A DNA stretch of 64,000 bases. Origin: Shinella daejeonensis. Its GTDB lineage: Bacteria > Pseudomonadota > Alphaproteobacteria > Rhizobiales > Rhizobiaceae. Below are positions 1 to 9,101 of this stretch, one piece after another; within the stretch, counting starts at the first letter, position 1; the number at the start of each line of letters is the position of its first letter. A program made the translations under genes and the position numbers. Under the pieces are notes generated by a model. The model made no database searches, had not been told where the DNA came from, and worked only from the letters and a program-made list of their open reading frames with translations. The stretch lies in NCBI RefSeq assembly GCF_024281235.1, contig NZ_JAHWXY010000001.1, forward strand, positions 620,001 through 684,000, written 5' to 3'.

Positions 1-560
1 CGGCGGATGATCTCCAGCATCAGGTCCAGCGTCGGCAGCGAACCGCCGGTGGTGACGCGCTTGCCGTCGATGACATAGCGCTCCTGCATCACCGCGATAT
101 GCGGATAGGCGGCGGCGAATTCCTCCCGATCCTCCCAGTGGACCGTCACCGAACAACCGTCCAGAAGACTGGCCTGCGCCAGCAGCCAGCTTCCCGATTC
201 GATGCCGGCCATCAGGCTGCGGTAACGGGCGGTGCGCGAAAGCTGCATGCGCAGCGCCGACGTCGCGCTCGTCCGCCACTGGTAGCTGGAGAGCACGAAA
301 AGCGGCTGCGTCTCCTGCTCCGGCCGGAATGCGCCGTCGACGGGTACGGGAATGCGGCTCAGCGTCTCGACAGGCAGGCCGTCCGGCGAGAACAGCCGCC
401 AGCGATAAAGCTGCCGGCCGGAGATACGGTTGGCGGCGCGAAGCGGCTCGATCACCGAGGCGACGAGAATGAGATTCGTTTCGGGCAGGACGAGGATATC
501 GAGGTCGAGTGTTTCGGAAGAAAGGTCCAGCATGGGGTAAGCTTCAGCGATCACCGCCAT
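1..560 (-). CDS. GlxA-family (AraC-type) transcriptional regulator, 3' part cut by window edge
   Basis: The minus-strand frame is open from an ATG at 560 to the left edge (186 codons with no stop). The visible part is the DJ-1/PfpI-like N-terminal domain of GlxA/CdhR-type regulators: it begins with a short strand region (DLDILVLPETNLIL) followed by a stretch on re-ordering of regulatory ligand domains, and continues with ESGSWLLAQASLLDG and the TVHWED motif typical of this family. The AraC helix-turn-helix half lies outside the window. It is divergent from a carnitine operon 87 bases away, as CdhR is in carnitine-degrading Pseudomonas, so a role as carnitine-responsive activator is likely but inferred from context. 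The start could be the ATG ten codons in. Confidence 0.8.
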   Translation of the reverse strand, partial: MAVIAEAYPMLDLSSETLDLDILVLPETNLILVASVIEPLRAANRISGRQLYRWRLFSPDGLPVETLSRIPVPVDGAFRPEQETQPLFVLSSYQWRTSATSALRMQLSRTARYRSLMAGIESGSWLLAQASLLDGCSVTVHWEDREEFAAAYPHIAVMQERYVIDGKRVTTGGSLPTLDLMLEIIR

Positions 561-647
561 AATTGTCAAGATTGCCTCCGAAAAGTGAAAGCATCAAAGT
601 CTTTCTTGTCCCGTAATGACGGCAATGGAATTCTGGGAGGGACAGCC
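561..647. promoter_or_regulatory. Divergent promoter region between regulator and carnitine operon
   Basis: This 87-base gap separates two divergent starts and must hold both promoters. A clear Shine-Dalgarno (GGGAGG, about 635-640) precedes the ATG at 648. I see no perfect palindrome here; the regulator's site cannot be pinned down by eye. Confidence 0.45.
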
Positions 648-1562
648 ATGCCGCTAGCCATGAACCGCGACGTCTTCATCACCTGCGCCGTGACCGGCTC
701 GGGCGACACGGTCGCCAAATCCAATCTCGTGCCGATCACCCCGAAGCAGATCGCCGATGCCGCCATCGACGCCGCCAAGGCGGGCGCCGCTATCGTGCAC
801 TGCCATGTGCGCGACCCGGAAACCGGCGCGCCGAGCCGCCGCAACGACCTCTATCGGGAGGTGACCGAGCGTATCCGCGACGCCGAAGTGGATGTCGTCC
901 TGAACCTGACGGCCGGCATGGGCGGCGATATGATCTTCGGGCCGGTGGAGCAGCCGCTGCCGCTCAATCCCAAGGGCACCGACATGGCCGGCGCGACCGA
1001 GCGCGTCTCCCATGTCGCCGAATGCCTGCCGGAAATCTGCACGCTCGACTGCGGCACGATGAACTTCTCCCTTGGCGACTACGTCATGACCAACACGCCC
1101 TCCATGCTGCGGGCCATGGCCGGGCTGATGACCGAACTCGGCGTGCGGCCGGAGATCGAGGCCTTCGACACCGGTCATCTCTGGTTCGCCAAGCAACTCG
1201 TCGAGGAGGGACTGATCGAGGATCCGGTCCTGATCCAGCTCTGCATGGGCATTCCGTGGGGTGCGCCGGACGACCTCAACACCTATATGGCGATGGTCAA
1301 CAACGTGCCGGCCAACTGGACCTTCTCCGCCTTCTCCATCGGCCGCAACGCCATGGCCTATCCGGCCGCCGCCGTGCTTGCCGGCGGCAACGTCCGCGTC
1401 GGGCTCGAGGACAATCTCTATATCGCCAAGGGCCAGCTCGCCACCAATGCGCAGCTCGTCGAGAAGGCGGTGACCATCGTCGAAGGCATGGGCGCACGGA
1501 TCATCGGCCCGGCCGAGGTGCGCGAGAAACTGAAATTGCAGAAGCGCGCGCCGCGCGGCTGA
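648..1562 (+). CDS. Beta-keto acid cleavage enzyme (BKACE), probable 3-dehydrocarnitine:acetyl-CoA cleavage
   Basis: A 304-residue protein of the BKACE (DUF849, Kce-like) family, whose members split a beta-keto acid with acetyl-CoA. The zinc-binding HxH of the family is visible as His51 and His53 in AAIVHCHVRDPETG, followed by the TAGMGGD and LDCGTMNF segments that line the TIM-barrel active site. Length is normal. In carnitine catabolism this enzyme turns 3-dehydrocarnitine plus acetyl-CoA into betainyl-CoA and acetoacetate; that assignment comes from the dehydrogenase-thioesterase fusion immediately downstream. The start at 648 has a good GGGAGG; an in-frame ATG at 660 is an alternative. 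First gene of the operon. Confidence 0.9.
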   Translation: MPLAMNRDVFITCAVTGSGDTVAKSNLVPITPKQIADAAIDAAKAGAAIVHCHVRDPETGAPSRRNDLYREVTERIRDAEVDVVLNLTAGMGGDMIFGPVEQPLPLNPKGTDMAGATERVSHVAECLPEICTLDCGTMNFSLGDYVMTNTPSMLRAMAGLMTELGVRPEIEAFDTGHLWFAKQLVEEGLIEDPVLIQLCMGIPWGAPDDLNTYMAMVNNVPANWTFSAFSIGRNAMAYPAAAVLAGGNVRVGLEDNLYIAKGQLATNAQLVEKAVTIVEGMGARIIGPAEVREKLKLQKRAPRG

Positions 1563-1609
1563 CGGGATGTGGGGAAGCCGCCCCGCAACGAGAAAAAATG
1601 AGGGAACGC

Positions 1610-3103
1610 ATGACCAGCATCCACAAGGCAGCCTGCATCGGCGGCGGCGTCATCGGCGGCGCCTGGGTCGCCCGCTTCGCACTGGCCGGCATCGACGTCA
1701 ACATCTTCGATCCGCATCCCGACGCCGAGCGCATCATCGGAGAAGTCATGGCCAATGCCGAGCGCGCCTATGGCATGCTCACCATGGCGCCCCTGCCCGC
1801 CAAGGGAAAGGTCACCTTCTGCAAGAGCCTTGAAGAAGCCGTCCAAGATGCTGACTGGATTCAGGAAAGCGTGCCGGAACGGCTGGAGCTGAAGCGCGGC
1901 GTGCTGACCCAGATCGACGCGGCGGCACGGCCCGACGCCCTCATCGGCTCCTCCACCTCCGGCCTGATGCCGACGGACCTCCAGCGCGACATGAAGCATC
2001 CCGAACGTCTGTTCGTCGCGCACCCCTATAACCCGGTCTACCTCCTGCCGCTTGCCGAACTGGTCGGCGGCCAGAAGACCTCGCGCGCCGTGCTGGAGGA
2101 TGCGAAGGCCAAGCTCGCTCCCATCGGCATGAAGGGCGTGATCATCAACAAGGAGATCGAGGCCTTCGTCGGCGACCGTCTGCTCGAAGCCGTCTGGCGT
2201 GAAGGCCTGTGGCTGATCAAGGACGACATCTGCGATACGGAAACGCTCGACGACGTGATCCGCTATTCGTTCGGCATGCGCTGGGCGCAGATGGGCATGT
2301 TCGAGACCTACCGCATCGCCGGCGGCGAAGCCGGCATGCGCCATTTCCTCGCCCAGTTCGGCCCCTGTCTCGCCTGGCCCTGGACAAAGCTCACCGATGT
2401 GGTCGATCTGGACGACGCTCTGGTGGAAAAGATCGCCGGCCAGTCGGACGCCCAGTCCGGCGCGCGCGGCATTCGCGAACTGGAGCGCATCCGCGACGAG
2501 AACCTCGTCGGCATCATGCATGCGCTGAAGGCGAGCGACGAGGGGCGCGGCTGGGGCGCGGGCAAGCTGCTCGCCGAATTCGAGGAACATCTCTGGGCGA
2601 ACGCCGCACCGGGGAAAGTGGAAATCTCCACCACCGAGCCTCTGCGCCTCGTGGAAACGAAGGTCAACGCCGCCTGGGTCGACTACAACGGCCATATGAC
2701 GGAGCACCGCTATCTCCAGCTCTTCGGCGACACGTCCGATGCAATGCTGCGGCTGATCGGCGTCGACTTCGACTATGTCGAGGCCGGCCACAGCTACTAT
2801 ACGGTCGAGACCCACATTCGCCATCTCGGCGAAGGCAAGCTCGGCCAGGCGCTTTACACGACGATGCAGATCCTCGGCTACGACCGGAAGCGGCTGCACT
2901 ATTTCAGCCGCATTCACGACGCCGCCACCGGCGCGGTGATCGCGACCGCCGAGCAGATGTCGCTGCATGTCGACGCCAAGGCCGGCAAGAGCGCCGACGC
3001 CCCGGCCGAGGTGCTGGCGAAGATCAAGCCGATCGCCGAGGCCCACGCCGGCCTGCCGGCGCCGGAGGGCGTCGGCCGCAGCGTGGGACAGAAGCATAAA
3101 TAA
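1610..3103 (+). CDS. lcdH: L-carnitine 3-dehydrogenase fused to betainyl-CoA thioesterase
   Basis: A 497-residue two-domain protein. Residues 1 to about 320 form a 3-hydroxyacyl-CoA-dehydrogenase-like fold with the NAD-binding loop IGGGVIGGAW at residues 10-19 and the STSGLMPTD and HPYNPVYLLPL segments of carnitine dehydrogenases. From about residue 345 a hot-dog thioesterase domain begins, with VDYNGHM (Asp357 region) as its signature. Such fusions are known in Rhizobiaceae, where the thioesterase frees glycine betaine from betainyl-CoA made by the BKACE enzyme encoded just upstream. The chosen ATG at 1610 follows AGGGA; an in-frame ATG at 1598 is possible. Forty-seven bases separate it from the upstream gene, consistent with one operon. 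Confidence 0.92.
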   Translation: MTSIHKAACIGGGVIGGAWVARFALAGIDVNIFDPHPDAERIIGEVMANAERAYGMLTMAPLPAKGKVTFCKSLEEAVQDADWIQESVPERLELKRGVLTQIDAAARPDALIGSSTSGLMPTDLQRDMKHPERLFVAHPYNPVYLLPLAELVGGQKTSRAVLEDAKAKLAPIGMKGVIINKEIEAFVGDRLLEAVWREGLWLIKDDICDTETLDDVIRYSFGMRWAQMGMFETYRIAGGEAGMRHFLAQFGPCLAWPWTKLTDVVDLDDALVEKIAGQSDAQSGARGIRELERIRDENLVGIMHALKASDEGRGWGAGKLLAEFEEHLWANAAPGKVEISTTEPLRLVETKVNAAWVDYNGHMTEHRYLQLFGDTSDAMLRLIGVDFDYVEAGHSYYTVETHIRHLGEGKLGQALYTTMQILGYDRKRLHYFSRIHDAATGAVIATAEQMSLHVDAKAGKSADAPAEVLAKIKPIAEAHAGLPAPEGVGRSVGQKHK

Positions 3104-3225
3104 GGCGACATTCGCGGCCCTTTCATCGCGCCCTTCGGCGCGCTCCTGCCGGGTGGAGAAGGTTTGGCAGGAGCGGTGAGAGGCCACCGCGCACGAAACG
3201 GCCCGCTCGCAGGGAGGAGCAGAGC

Positions 3226-4386
3226 ATGAATTTCGCACTGACAGACGAACAGCAGATGATCGTCGACACCGTCCGCACCTTCGTCGAGACGGAAATCTAT
3301 CCGCATGAGAACGAGGTCGAGCGCAGCGGTCATGTGCCGCCCGAACTCGGCCGGGAAATCGCCCGCAAATGCAAGGAAATCGGCTTTTTCGGCTGCAATT
3401 TCCCCGAGGAGGTCGGCGGCGCGGGCCTCGATCACACCTCCTTCACCCTCGTCGAGCGGGAACTGGGGCGCGGTTCGATGGCGCTCACCGTCTTCTTCGG
3501 CCGGCCGTCCGGCATCCTGATGGCCTGCAACGGCGAGCAGCGCGAGAAATATCTCCTGCCGGCCGTCAGCGGCGAGAAATTCGACGCGCTGGCCATGACC
3601 GAGCCGGACGCCGGCTCGGACGTACGCGGCATGAAGTGCTTCGCCCGCAAGGACGGCGACGACTGGATCGTCAACGGCACGAAGCATTTCATCAGCCACG
3701 CCAACATCGCCGATTTCGTCATCGTCTTCATCGCCACCGGCGAGGAGGACACGCCGCGCGGCAAGAAGAAGCTGATCACCTGTTTCCTCGTCGACCGCGG
3801 CACGCCGGGCTTCGAGATCCGCGACGGCTACGATTCCGTCTCGCACCGCGGCTACAAGAACTGCATCCTGACCTTCGACGATTGCCGGCTTCCCGCCTCC
3901 CAGGTGCTCGGCGAGGTGCACAAGGGTTTCGACATCGCCAACGACTGGCTCTACGCCACCCGCCTGACGGTCGCCGCCACGTCCGTCGGCCGGGCCCGGC
4001 GCGCCTTCGATTATGCCCTCAACTATGCCGCCGAACGCAAGCAGTTCGGCAAGCCCATCGGCGCAAACCAGGGCGTTTCCTTCAAGCTCGCCGACATGAT
4101 CACCGAGATCGATGCCGCCGACCTGCTCACGCTGTCGGCCGCCTGGCGTCTCGACCAGGACCTGCCGTCCAACCGCGAGATCGCCTCCGCCAAGGTCTAC
4201 GCCACCGAAATGCTCGCCCGCGTCACCGACGAGGCGATCCAGATCTACGGCGGCATGGGCCTGATGGACGACCTGCCGCTTGCCCGCTTCTGGCGCGACG
4301 CCCGCGTCGAACGCATCTGGGACGGCACCTCGGAGATCCAGCGCCACATCATCAGCCGCGACCTGCTCAGACCGCTGGGAGCGTGA
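3226..4386 (+). CDS. Acyl-CoA dehydrogenase, probable gamma-butyrobetainyl-CoA dehydrogenase
   Basis: A 386-residue flavoprotein of normal acyl-CoA dehydrogenase length. The FAD/substrate signature AMTEPDAGSDV is present near residue 125, and the C-terminal signature reads RIWDGTSEIQR. At the position where medium-chain acyl-CoA dehydrogenases carry the catalytic Glu (YEGT), this protein has Asp366. By context, between carnitine dehydrogenase and a CaiD-like hydratase, the likely reaction is oxidation of gamma-butyrobetainyl-CoA to crotonobetainyl-CoA. It is preceded by a strong GGGAGGAG and followed after two bases by the CoA ligase, so the two are co-translated. A generic acyl-CoA substrate cannot be excluded. 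Confidence 0.85.
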   Translation: MNFALTDEQQMIVDTVRTFVETEIYPHENEVERSGHVPPELGREIARKCKEIGFFGCNFPEEVGGAGLDHTSFTLVERELGRGSMALTVFFGRPSGILMACNGEQREKYLLPAVSGEKFDALAMTEPDAGSDVRGMKCFARKDGDDWIVNGTKHFISHANIADFVIVFIATGEEDTPRGKKKLITCFLVDRGTPGFEIRDGYDSVSHRGYKNCILTFDDCRLPASQVLGEVHKGFDIANDWLYATRLTVAATSVGRARRAFDYALNYAAERKQFGKPIGANQGVSFKLADMITEIDAADLLTLSAAWRLDQDLPSNREIASAKVYATEMLARVTDEAIQIYGGMGLMDDLPLARFWRDARVERIWDGTSEIQRHIISRDLLRPLGA

Positions 4387-4388
4387 CG

Positions 4389-6455
4389 ATGACCACGCGG
4401 GCCTCCCGTTCCCTCGATCGCCTGATCCGTCCGAAGTCCATCGCCGTCTTCGGCGGAAAGGAAGCGCGGCGGGTCGTGGAGCAATGTGAGAAAATGGGTT
4501 TTTCCGGCGAGATCTGGCCGGTGCATCCACGCGAGAGCGAAATCTTCGGGCGCAAGTGCTACCGCTCCGTCGCCGAACTGCCGGCCGCGCCCGACGCCTC
4601 CTTCGTCGGCGTCAACCGCCAGCTCACCATCGGGATCATCCGCGACCTTGCCGCGCGCGGCGCCGGCGGCGCCGTCTGCTATGCGTCCGGCTTTCGCGAG
4701 GCGGCCAGCGAGCTTGCCGACGGCGACGACCTCCAGAAGGCGCTGGTGGACGCGGCCGGAGACATGCCGATCCTCGGCCCCAACTGCTACGGCTTCATCA
4801 ACATGCTGGACGGCGCGCTGCTGTGGCCCGATCAGCACGGCATGCTGCGCACCGGGCGCGGCGTGGCCGTTCTCACCCAGTCCTCCAATATCGCCTGCAA
4901 CATCTCGATGCAGCAGCGCGGCCTGCCGCTCGCCTATATCCTGACGGCCGGCAATCAGGCGCAGACCGGCCTTGCCGACCTCGCCTTCGCCGTACTCGAA
5001 GACCCCCGCGTCACCGCCGTCGGCCTGCATGTCGAGGGTTTCGACAGCATCGAGGCACTGGAGCGGCTGGCGCTGCGGGCGCGCGAACTGAAAAAGCCGG
5101 TGGTGGCGCTGAAGGTCGGCAAATCCGAACAGGCGCAACGCGCCACCGTCTCGCACACCGCCTCGCTTGCCGGCAACGACGCCGTGTCCTCGGCCCTGCT
5201 CGCCCGTCTCGGCATCGGCCGGGTCGAAACGCTGCCGGAGCTTCTGGAAACGCTGAAGCTGCTGCATGTCGCAGGCCCTCTTGCGGGCTATGCCGTCTCG
5301 TCGATGAGTTGTTCGGGCGGCGAGGCTTCGCTGATGGCCGATGCGGGCGTGAAGCGGAAGATCATCTATCGCGCGCTCAGGGAGGAGCAGCGCCAGCCGC
5401 TGCGCGATATCCTCGGCCAGATGGTGACCATCTCCAACCCGCTCGACTATCACACCTTCGTCTGGGGCGACCGCGAAAAGCAGACCGCCGCCTTCACCAC
5501 CATGATGCAGGGCGACTACGCGCTGAACCTCGTGGTGCTCGACTTCCCGCGCCTCGACCGCTGTGACGCTACCGATTGGGAAACCACCTGCCATGCCGTC
5601 ATCGACGCGGCGCGCGCAACCGGCGCGAAGGCCGGGATCGTCGCCAGCATGGGCGAGAACCTGCCGGAAACCATCGCCGGAATGCTGACGGAAAACGGCG
5701 TCGTTCCCTTCCACGGCATCGAGGAGGCGCTGGCGGCCGCCGAAACCGCCGCCGCCATCGGCGAGATCTGGTCGAAGCCTCTGCCCGCTCCTCTCCTGAA
5801 AGTGGAGCCGGAAGACGGGGACATCGTCACGCTCACCGAACACGACGCCAAGCAGGCGCTTGCCGCCCACGGCCTGCCGGTGCCGCAAGGGGCGGTGGCC
5901 GACACGCCGGCGGCGGCCGCCGACGCCGCCGAAAGCCTCGGTTTCCCGGTGGTGCTCAAGGGGCTCGGCGTCGCCCACAAGACGGAAGCCGGCGCGGTGA
6001 AGCTCGATCTGACCAGCCGTCAGGCCGTCCTTGACGCCGCCACGGCCATGGCCGGCGTCGCCTCGGGATTCCTTGTGGAGACCATGGTGGCAAGACCCGT
6101 GGCCGAACTGATCGTCGGCGCGATGCGCGATCCGGTGGCGGGACCGGTGCTCACCATCGGGGCGGGCGGCATCCTCGTGGAACTGCTGGAGGATTCGGCG
6201 ATCCTGACGCTCCCGGCAAGCGAGGCGGCGATCCGCGAGGCGATTGCCGGCCTGAAGATCGCCAAGCTGCTCTCCGGCTATCGCGGCGCTCCCGAAGGCG
6301 ATACCGACGCGCTGGTCGCCGCCGTCGCATCGGCGGCATCCTATGTCGTTTCAAACGCTTCAATCCTTGAAGAACTGGACGTTAATCCCGTGATGGTGCT
6401 GCCGCAAGGCCACGGCGTCGTTGCCGCCGATGCACTGATCCGTATGAGAAGGTGA
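4389..6455 (+). CDS. NDP-forming acyl-CoA ligase (acetate--CoA ligase family), probable betaine-CoA ligase
   Basis: A 688-residue fusion of alpha and beta parts of ADP-forming acyl-CoA synthetases. A CoA-binding Rossmann domain (about 10-135) is followed by succinyl-CoA-ligase-like domains carrying the phospho-histidine in TVSHTASLAG (His256), then a C-terminal ATP-grasp domain from about 470 (LGFPVVLKGLGVAHKTEAGA). This chemistry activates a carboxylate with CoA and ATP. In this operon it probably makes gamma-butyrobetainyl-CoA or crotonobetainyl-CoA, filling the place of the AMP-forming CaiC of enterobacteria; this is inferred from neighbours. It starts two bases after the dehydrogenase stop and overlaps the next gene by four. 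Confidence 0.85.
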   Translation: MTTRASRSLDRLIRPKSIAVFGGKEARRVVEQCEKMGFSGEIWPVHPRESEIFGRKCYRSVAELPAAPDASFVGVNRQLTIGIIRDLAARGAGGAVCYASGFREAASELADGDDLQKALVDAAGDMPILGPNCYGFINMLDGALLWPDQHGMLRTGRGVAVLTQSSNIACNISMQQRGLPLAYILTAGNQAQTGLADLAFAVLEDPRVTAVGLHVEGFDSIEALERLALRARELKKPVVALKVGKSEQAQRATVSHTASLAGNDAVSSALLARLGIGRVETLPELLETLKLLHVAGPLAGYAVSSMSCSGGEASLMADAGVKRKIIYRALREEQRQPLRDILGQMVTISNPLDYHTFVWGDREKQTAAFTTMMQGDYALNLVVLDFPRLDRCDATDWETTCHAVIDAARATGAKAGIVASMGENLPETIAGMLTENGVVPFHGIEEALAAAETAAAIGEIWSKPLPAPLLKVEPEDGDIVTLTEHDAKQALAAHGLPVPQGAVADTPAAAADAAESLGFPVVLKGLGVAHKTEAGAVKLDLTSRQAVLDAATAMAGVASGFLVETMVARPVAELIVGAMRDPVAGPVLTIGAGGILVELLEDSAILTLPASEAAIREAIAGLKIAKLLSGYRGAPEGDTDALVAAVASAASYVVSNASILEELDVNPVMVLPQGHGVVAADALIRMRR

Positions 6456-7243
6456 TCCTCGTGCCCGGACCGATCCTGCAACGCCGCGAAGGCGGCATCC
6501 TCGAAGTGACCATCGATCGCCCCAAGGCGAACGCCATCGATCTGGTGACCAGCCGCATCATGGGCGAAATCTTCCGCGACTTCCGCGACGACGAATCCCT
6601 GCGGGTCGCCATCGTCACCGGCGCGGGCGAGAAATTCTTTTGTCCCGGCTGGGACCTGAAGGCGGCGGCGGCAGGCGACGCGGTCGACGGCGATTACGGC
6701 GTCGGCGGTTTCGGCGGCATGCAGGAACTGCGCGATCTCAACAAGCCGGTCATCGCCGCCGTGAACGGCATCTGCTGCGGCGGCGGTCTCGAAATCGCTC
6801 TTTCCACAGATTTGATCCTCGCCGCCGAACACGCCACCTTCGCCCTGCCGGAAATCCGCTCCGGCACGGTGGCCGACGCCGCCTCGATCAAGCTGCCGAA
6901 ACGCATCCCCTATCACATCGCCATGGACATGCTCCTGACCGGCCGCTGGCTGGACGCGGCGGAGGCCCATCGCTGGGGATTCGTCAACGAGATCCTTCCT
7001 GCCAATCGCCTGATGGAGCGGGCCTGGGAGCTGGCCCGCCTTCTCGAAAGCGGCCCGCCGCTCGTCTATGCCGCGATCAAGGAAGTCGTGCGCGCCGCCG
7101 AGGGCGAGGACTTTCAGACAACCATGAACAGGATCACCCGGCGTCAGTTTCCCACGGTCGATATTCTCTATTCCAGCGAGGACCAGCTTGAAGGCGCCCG
7201 CGCCTTCGCGGAAAAGCGCGACCCGGTCTGGAAGGGACGTTGA
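6452..7243 (+). CDS. caiD: Crotonobetainyl-CoA hydratase-like enoyl-CoA hydratase
   Basis: A 263-residue crotonase. The segment FFCPGWDLKAAA closely resembles the FFSAGWDLKAAA motif of E. coli CaiD, and Glu114 (GGGLEIAL) and Glu134 (LPEIRSG) keep the same 20-residue spacing as the two catalytic glutamates of CaiD (111 and 131). Expected reaction: crotonobetainyl-CoA to L-carnitinyl-CoA. The GTG start overlaps the stop of the CoA ligase (GTGA), indicating translational coupling; a GTG at 6461 is a weaker alternative. It ends the enzymatic part of the operon, and the thioesterase domain of the lcdH fusion may release the free acid. Confidence 0.87.
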   Translation: MILVPGPILQRREGGILEVTIDRPKANAIDLVTSRIMGEIFRDFRDDESLRVAIVTGAGEKFFCPGWDLKAAAAGDAVDGDYGVGGFGGMQELRDLNKPVIAAVNGICCGGGLEIALSTDLILAAEHATFALPEIRSGTVADAASIKLPKRIPYHIAMDMLLTGRWLDAAEAHRWGFVNEILPANRLMERAWELARLLESGPPLVYAAIKEVVRAAEGEDFQTTMNRITRRQFPTVDILYSSEDQLEGARAFAEKRDPVWKGR

Positions 7244-7299
7244 CGAAAACACCCTTGCGCCGTCTTTTCCGGAAAGGGAGAGTCCGGAAAAGAAGCATA

Positions 7300-7327
7300 T
7301 TGATATCAATAGATTAGAAAATAATTT
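7300..7327 (+). promoter_or_regulatory. Candidate promoter before the ABC transporter genes
   Basis: The 268-base gap 7244-7511 contains an AT-rich tract unusual for this region (about 7290-7345). Within it TTGATA (7300-7305) and TAATTT (7322-7327) are 16 bases apart, a plausible sigma-70-like pair. An in-frame ATG at 7440, preceded by GGAGG, could extend the following gene by 24 residues. No other gene is seen in the gap. Confidence 0.4.
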
Positions 7328-7511
7328 TACACGACGACCCAGGCATTTAAAACTGCGCCGACAGCGAGAAAAAGGAGGAAGGGAAAGATCGGCGGCCAGA
7401 TCCGCAATCGGGACAATTATCGGCCCGGAGGTTGCTTTCATGGCCAAAAACGGAAATCCTGCCAACCAAGACAACAATTGCCCGGCAAGGGCCAACAAAG
7501 GGAACAGGGGA

Positions 7512-9101
7512 ATGACTGACTACACCAAATATCTCACGACACAGGTCTCGCTCGGCCGCATGAATCGCCGCGAATTCATGGGCCGCGCCGCAGCGTTCGG
7601 CATCACGCTGGCGGTGGCTGGAACGATGTTCGAGACGGCGGCCCGCGCGCAGGAACCCAAGCGCGGCGGCCACCTGAAGCTCGGCCTGGAAGGCGCGTCT
7701 GCAACCGACTCGAAAGACCCCGCCAAGAACCTTTCCCAGTTCATGTTCGTCACCAGCCGCACCTGGGGCGACATGCTCGTCGAAACCGAGCCGCTGACCG
7801 GCCAGCCCATTCCCGCCCTCGCCGAATCCTGGGAACCCTCCGCGGATGCGGCGACCTGGAACTTCAAGATCCGCAAGGGCGTCACCTTCCACGACGGCAA
7901 GGAACTGACGGTCGATGACGTCGTCAAGACATTGCAGCGCCATACCGACGAGAAATCGGAATCCGGCGCGCTCGGCGTCATGAAGTCGATCAAGGAGATC
8001 AAGGCCGACGGCGATCATCTCATCCTCGTCCTGACCGAAGGCAACGCCGATCTGCCGCTGCTCCTGACCGACTACCATCTCGTCATCCAGCCGAACGGCG
8101 GCTTCGACGATCCCGATGCGATGATCGGCACCGGCCCTTACAAGGTCACCAGCTTCGAAGCCGGTGTGCGCGCCACCTTCGAGCGCAACCAGGACGATTG
8201 GCGCACCGACCGCGGCTATGTCGATTCGGTCGAGCTGATCGCGATGAACGACACCACGGCCCGCATCGCCGCCCTTTCCTCCGGCCAGCTCCACTACATC
8301 AACCGTGTCGATCCGAAGACCGTCGATCTGCTGAAGCGCGCACCGAATGTCGATATTCTCAGCACCTCCGGCCGCGGACATTATGTGTTCATCATGCATT
8401 GCAACACCGCGCCCTTCGACAACAACGACGTGCGGCTGGCGCTGAAATACGCGATGGACCGCGAGACGATGCTGCAAAAGATACTCGGTGGCTACGGCAA
8501 GGTCGGCAACGACTTCCCGATCAACGAGACCTATGCGCTCTTTTCCGACGATATCGAGCAGCGCGTCTACGATCCGGACAAAGCGGCCTTCCACTACAAG
8601 AAGTCGGGCCACAGCGGTTCGATCCTGTTGCGCACCTCCGATGTCGCCTTCCCCGGCGCGGTCGACGCCGCCGTCCTCTATCAGGAAAGCTGCAAGAAGG
8701 CCGGCATCAACATCGAGGTCAAGCGCGAGCCGGGCGACGGCTATTGGGCCAACGTCTGGAACGCCCAGCCCTTCTCCACGTCCTACTGGGGTGGCCGCGC
8801 GACGCAGGACCAGATGTATTCCACCGCCTATCTTTCGAACGCCGACTGGAACGACACCCGCTTCTTCCGGCCCGACTTCGACAAGCTCCTGCTGGAAGCC
8901 CGTTCGGAACTCGACGACGCCAAGCGCAAGGAGATGTACCGGACCATGGCCATGATGGTGCGTGACGAGGGCGGCCTGATCCTGCCGATGTTCAACGATT
9001 TCGTGAATGCCTGCACCAAGCAGGTGAAAGGCTATGTCCACGATATCGGCAACGACATGTCGAACGGCTACGTCGCAACCCGCGTGTGGCTGGACTCCTG
9101 A
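7512..9101 (+). CDS. ABC transporter substrate-binding protein, dipeptide/nickel (family 5) type
   Basis: A 529-residue periplasmic binding protein. The N-terminus has a twin-arginine-like signal (MNRREFMGRAAAFGITLAV) with a cleavage region near ARAQ, suggesting export by Tat. The mature part shows the family 5 pattern: LAESWEPSADAATWNFKIRKGVTFHDG, the YAMDRE helix and a C-terminal RDEGGLILPMF. It is followed without gap by two permeases and a double ATPase, so it is the capture protein of a complete importer. Its place after carnitine genes suggests uptake of a quaternary amine or a conjugate of one, although family 5 proteins usually bind peptides; the ligand is unknown. Start at 7512 or 7440. 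Confidence 0.88.
   Translation: MTDYTKYLTTQVSLGRMNRREFMGRAAAFGITLAVAGTMFETAARAQEPKRGGHLKLGLEGASATDSKDPAKNLSQFMFVTSRTWGDMLVETEPLTGQPIPALAESWEPSADAATWNFKIRKGVTFHDGKELTVDDVVKTLQRHTDEKSESGALGVMKSIKEIKADGDHLILVLTEGNADLPLLLTDYHLVIQPNGGFDDPDAMIGTGPYKVTSFEAGVRATFERNQDDWRTDRGYVDSVELIAMNDTTARIAALSSGQLHYINRVDPKTVDLLKRAPNVDILSTSGRGHYVFIMHCNTAPFDNNDVRLALKYAMDRETMLQKILGGYGKVGNDFPINETYALFSDDIEQRVYDPDKAAFHYKKSGHSGSILLRTSDVAFPGAVDAAVLYQESCKKAGINIEVKREPGDGYWANVWNAQPFSTSYWGGRATQDQMYSTAYLSNADWNDTRFFRPDFDKLLLEARSELDDAKRKEMYRTMAMMVRDEGGLILPMFNDFVNACTKQVKGYVHDIGNDMSNGYVATRVWLDS

Noticed and set aside
1418-3238. Long open frames antisense to the carnitine genes (up to about 600 codons) and similar ones across the window
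   Set aside because: They lie opposite well-supported genes, have low-complexity Arg/Gly/Asp-rich products and no Shine-Dalgarno. They are a by-product of high GC and third-codon bias.
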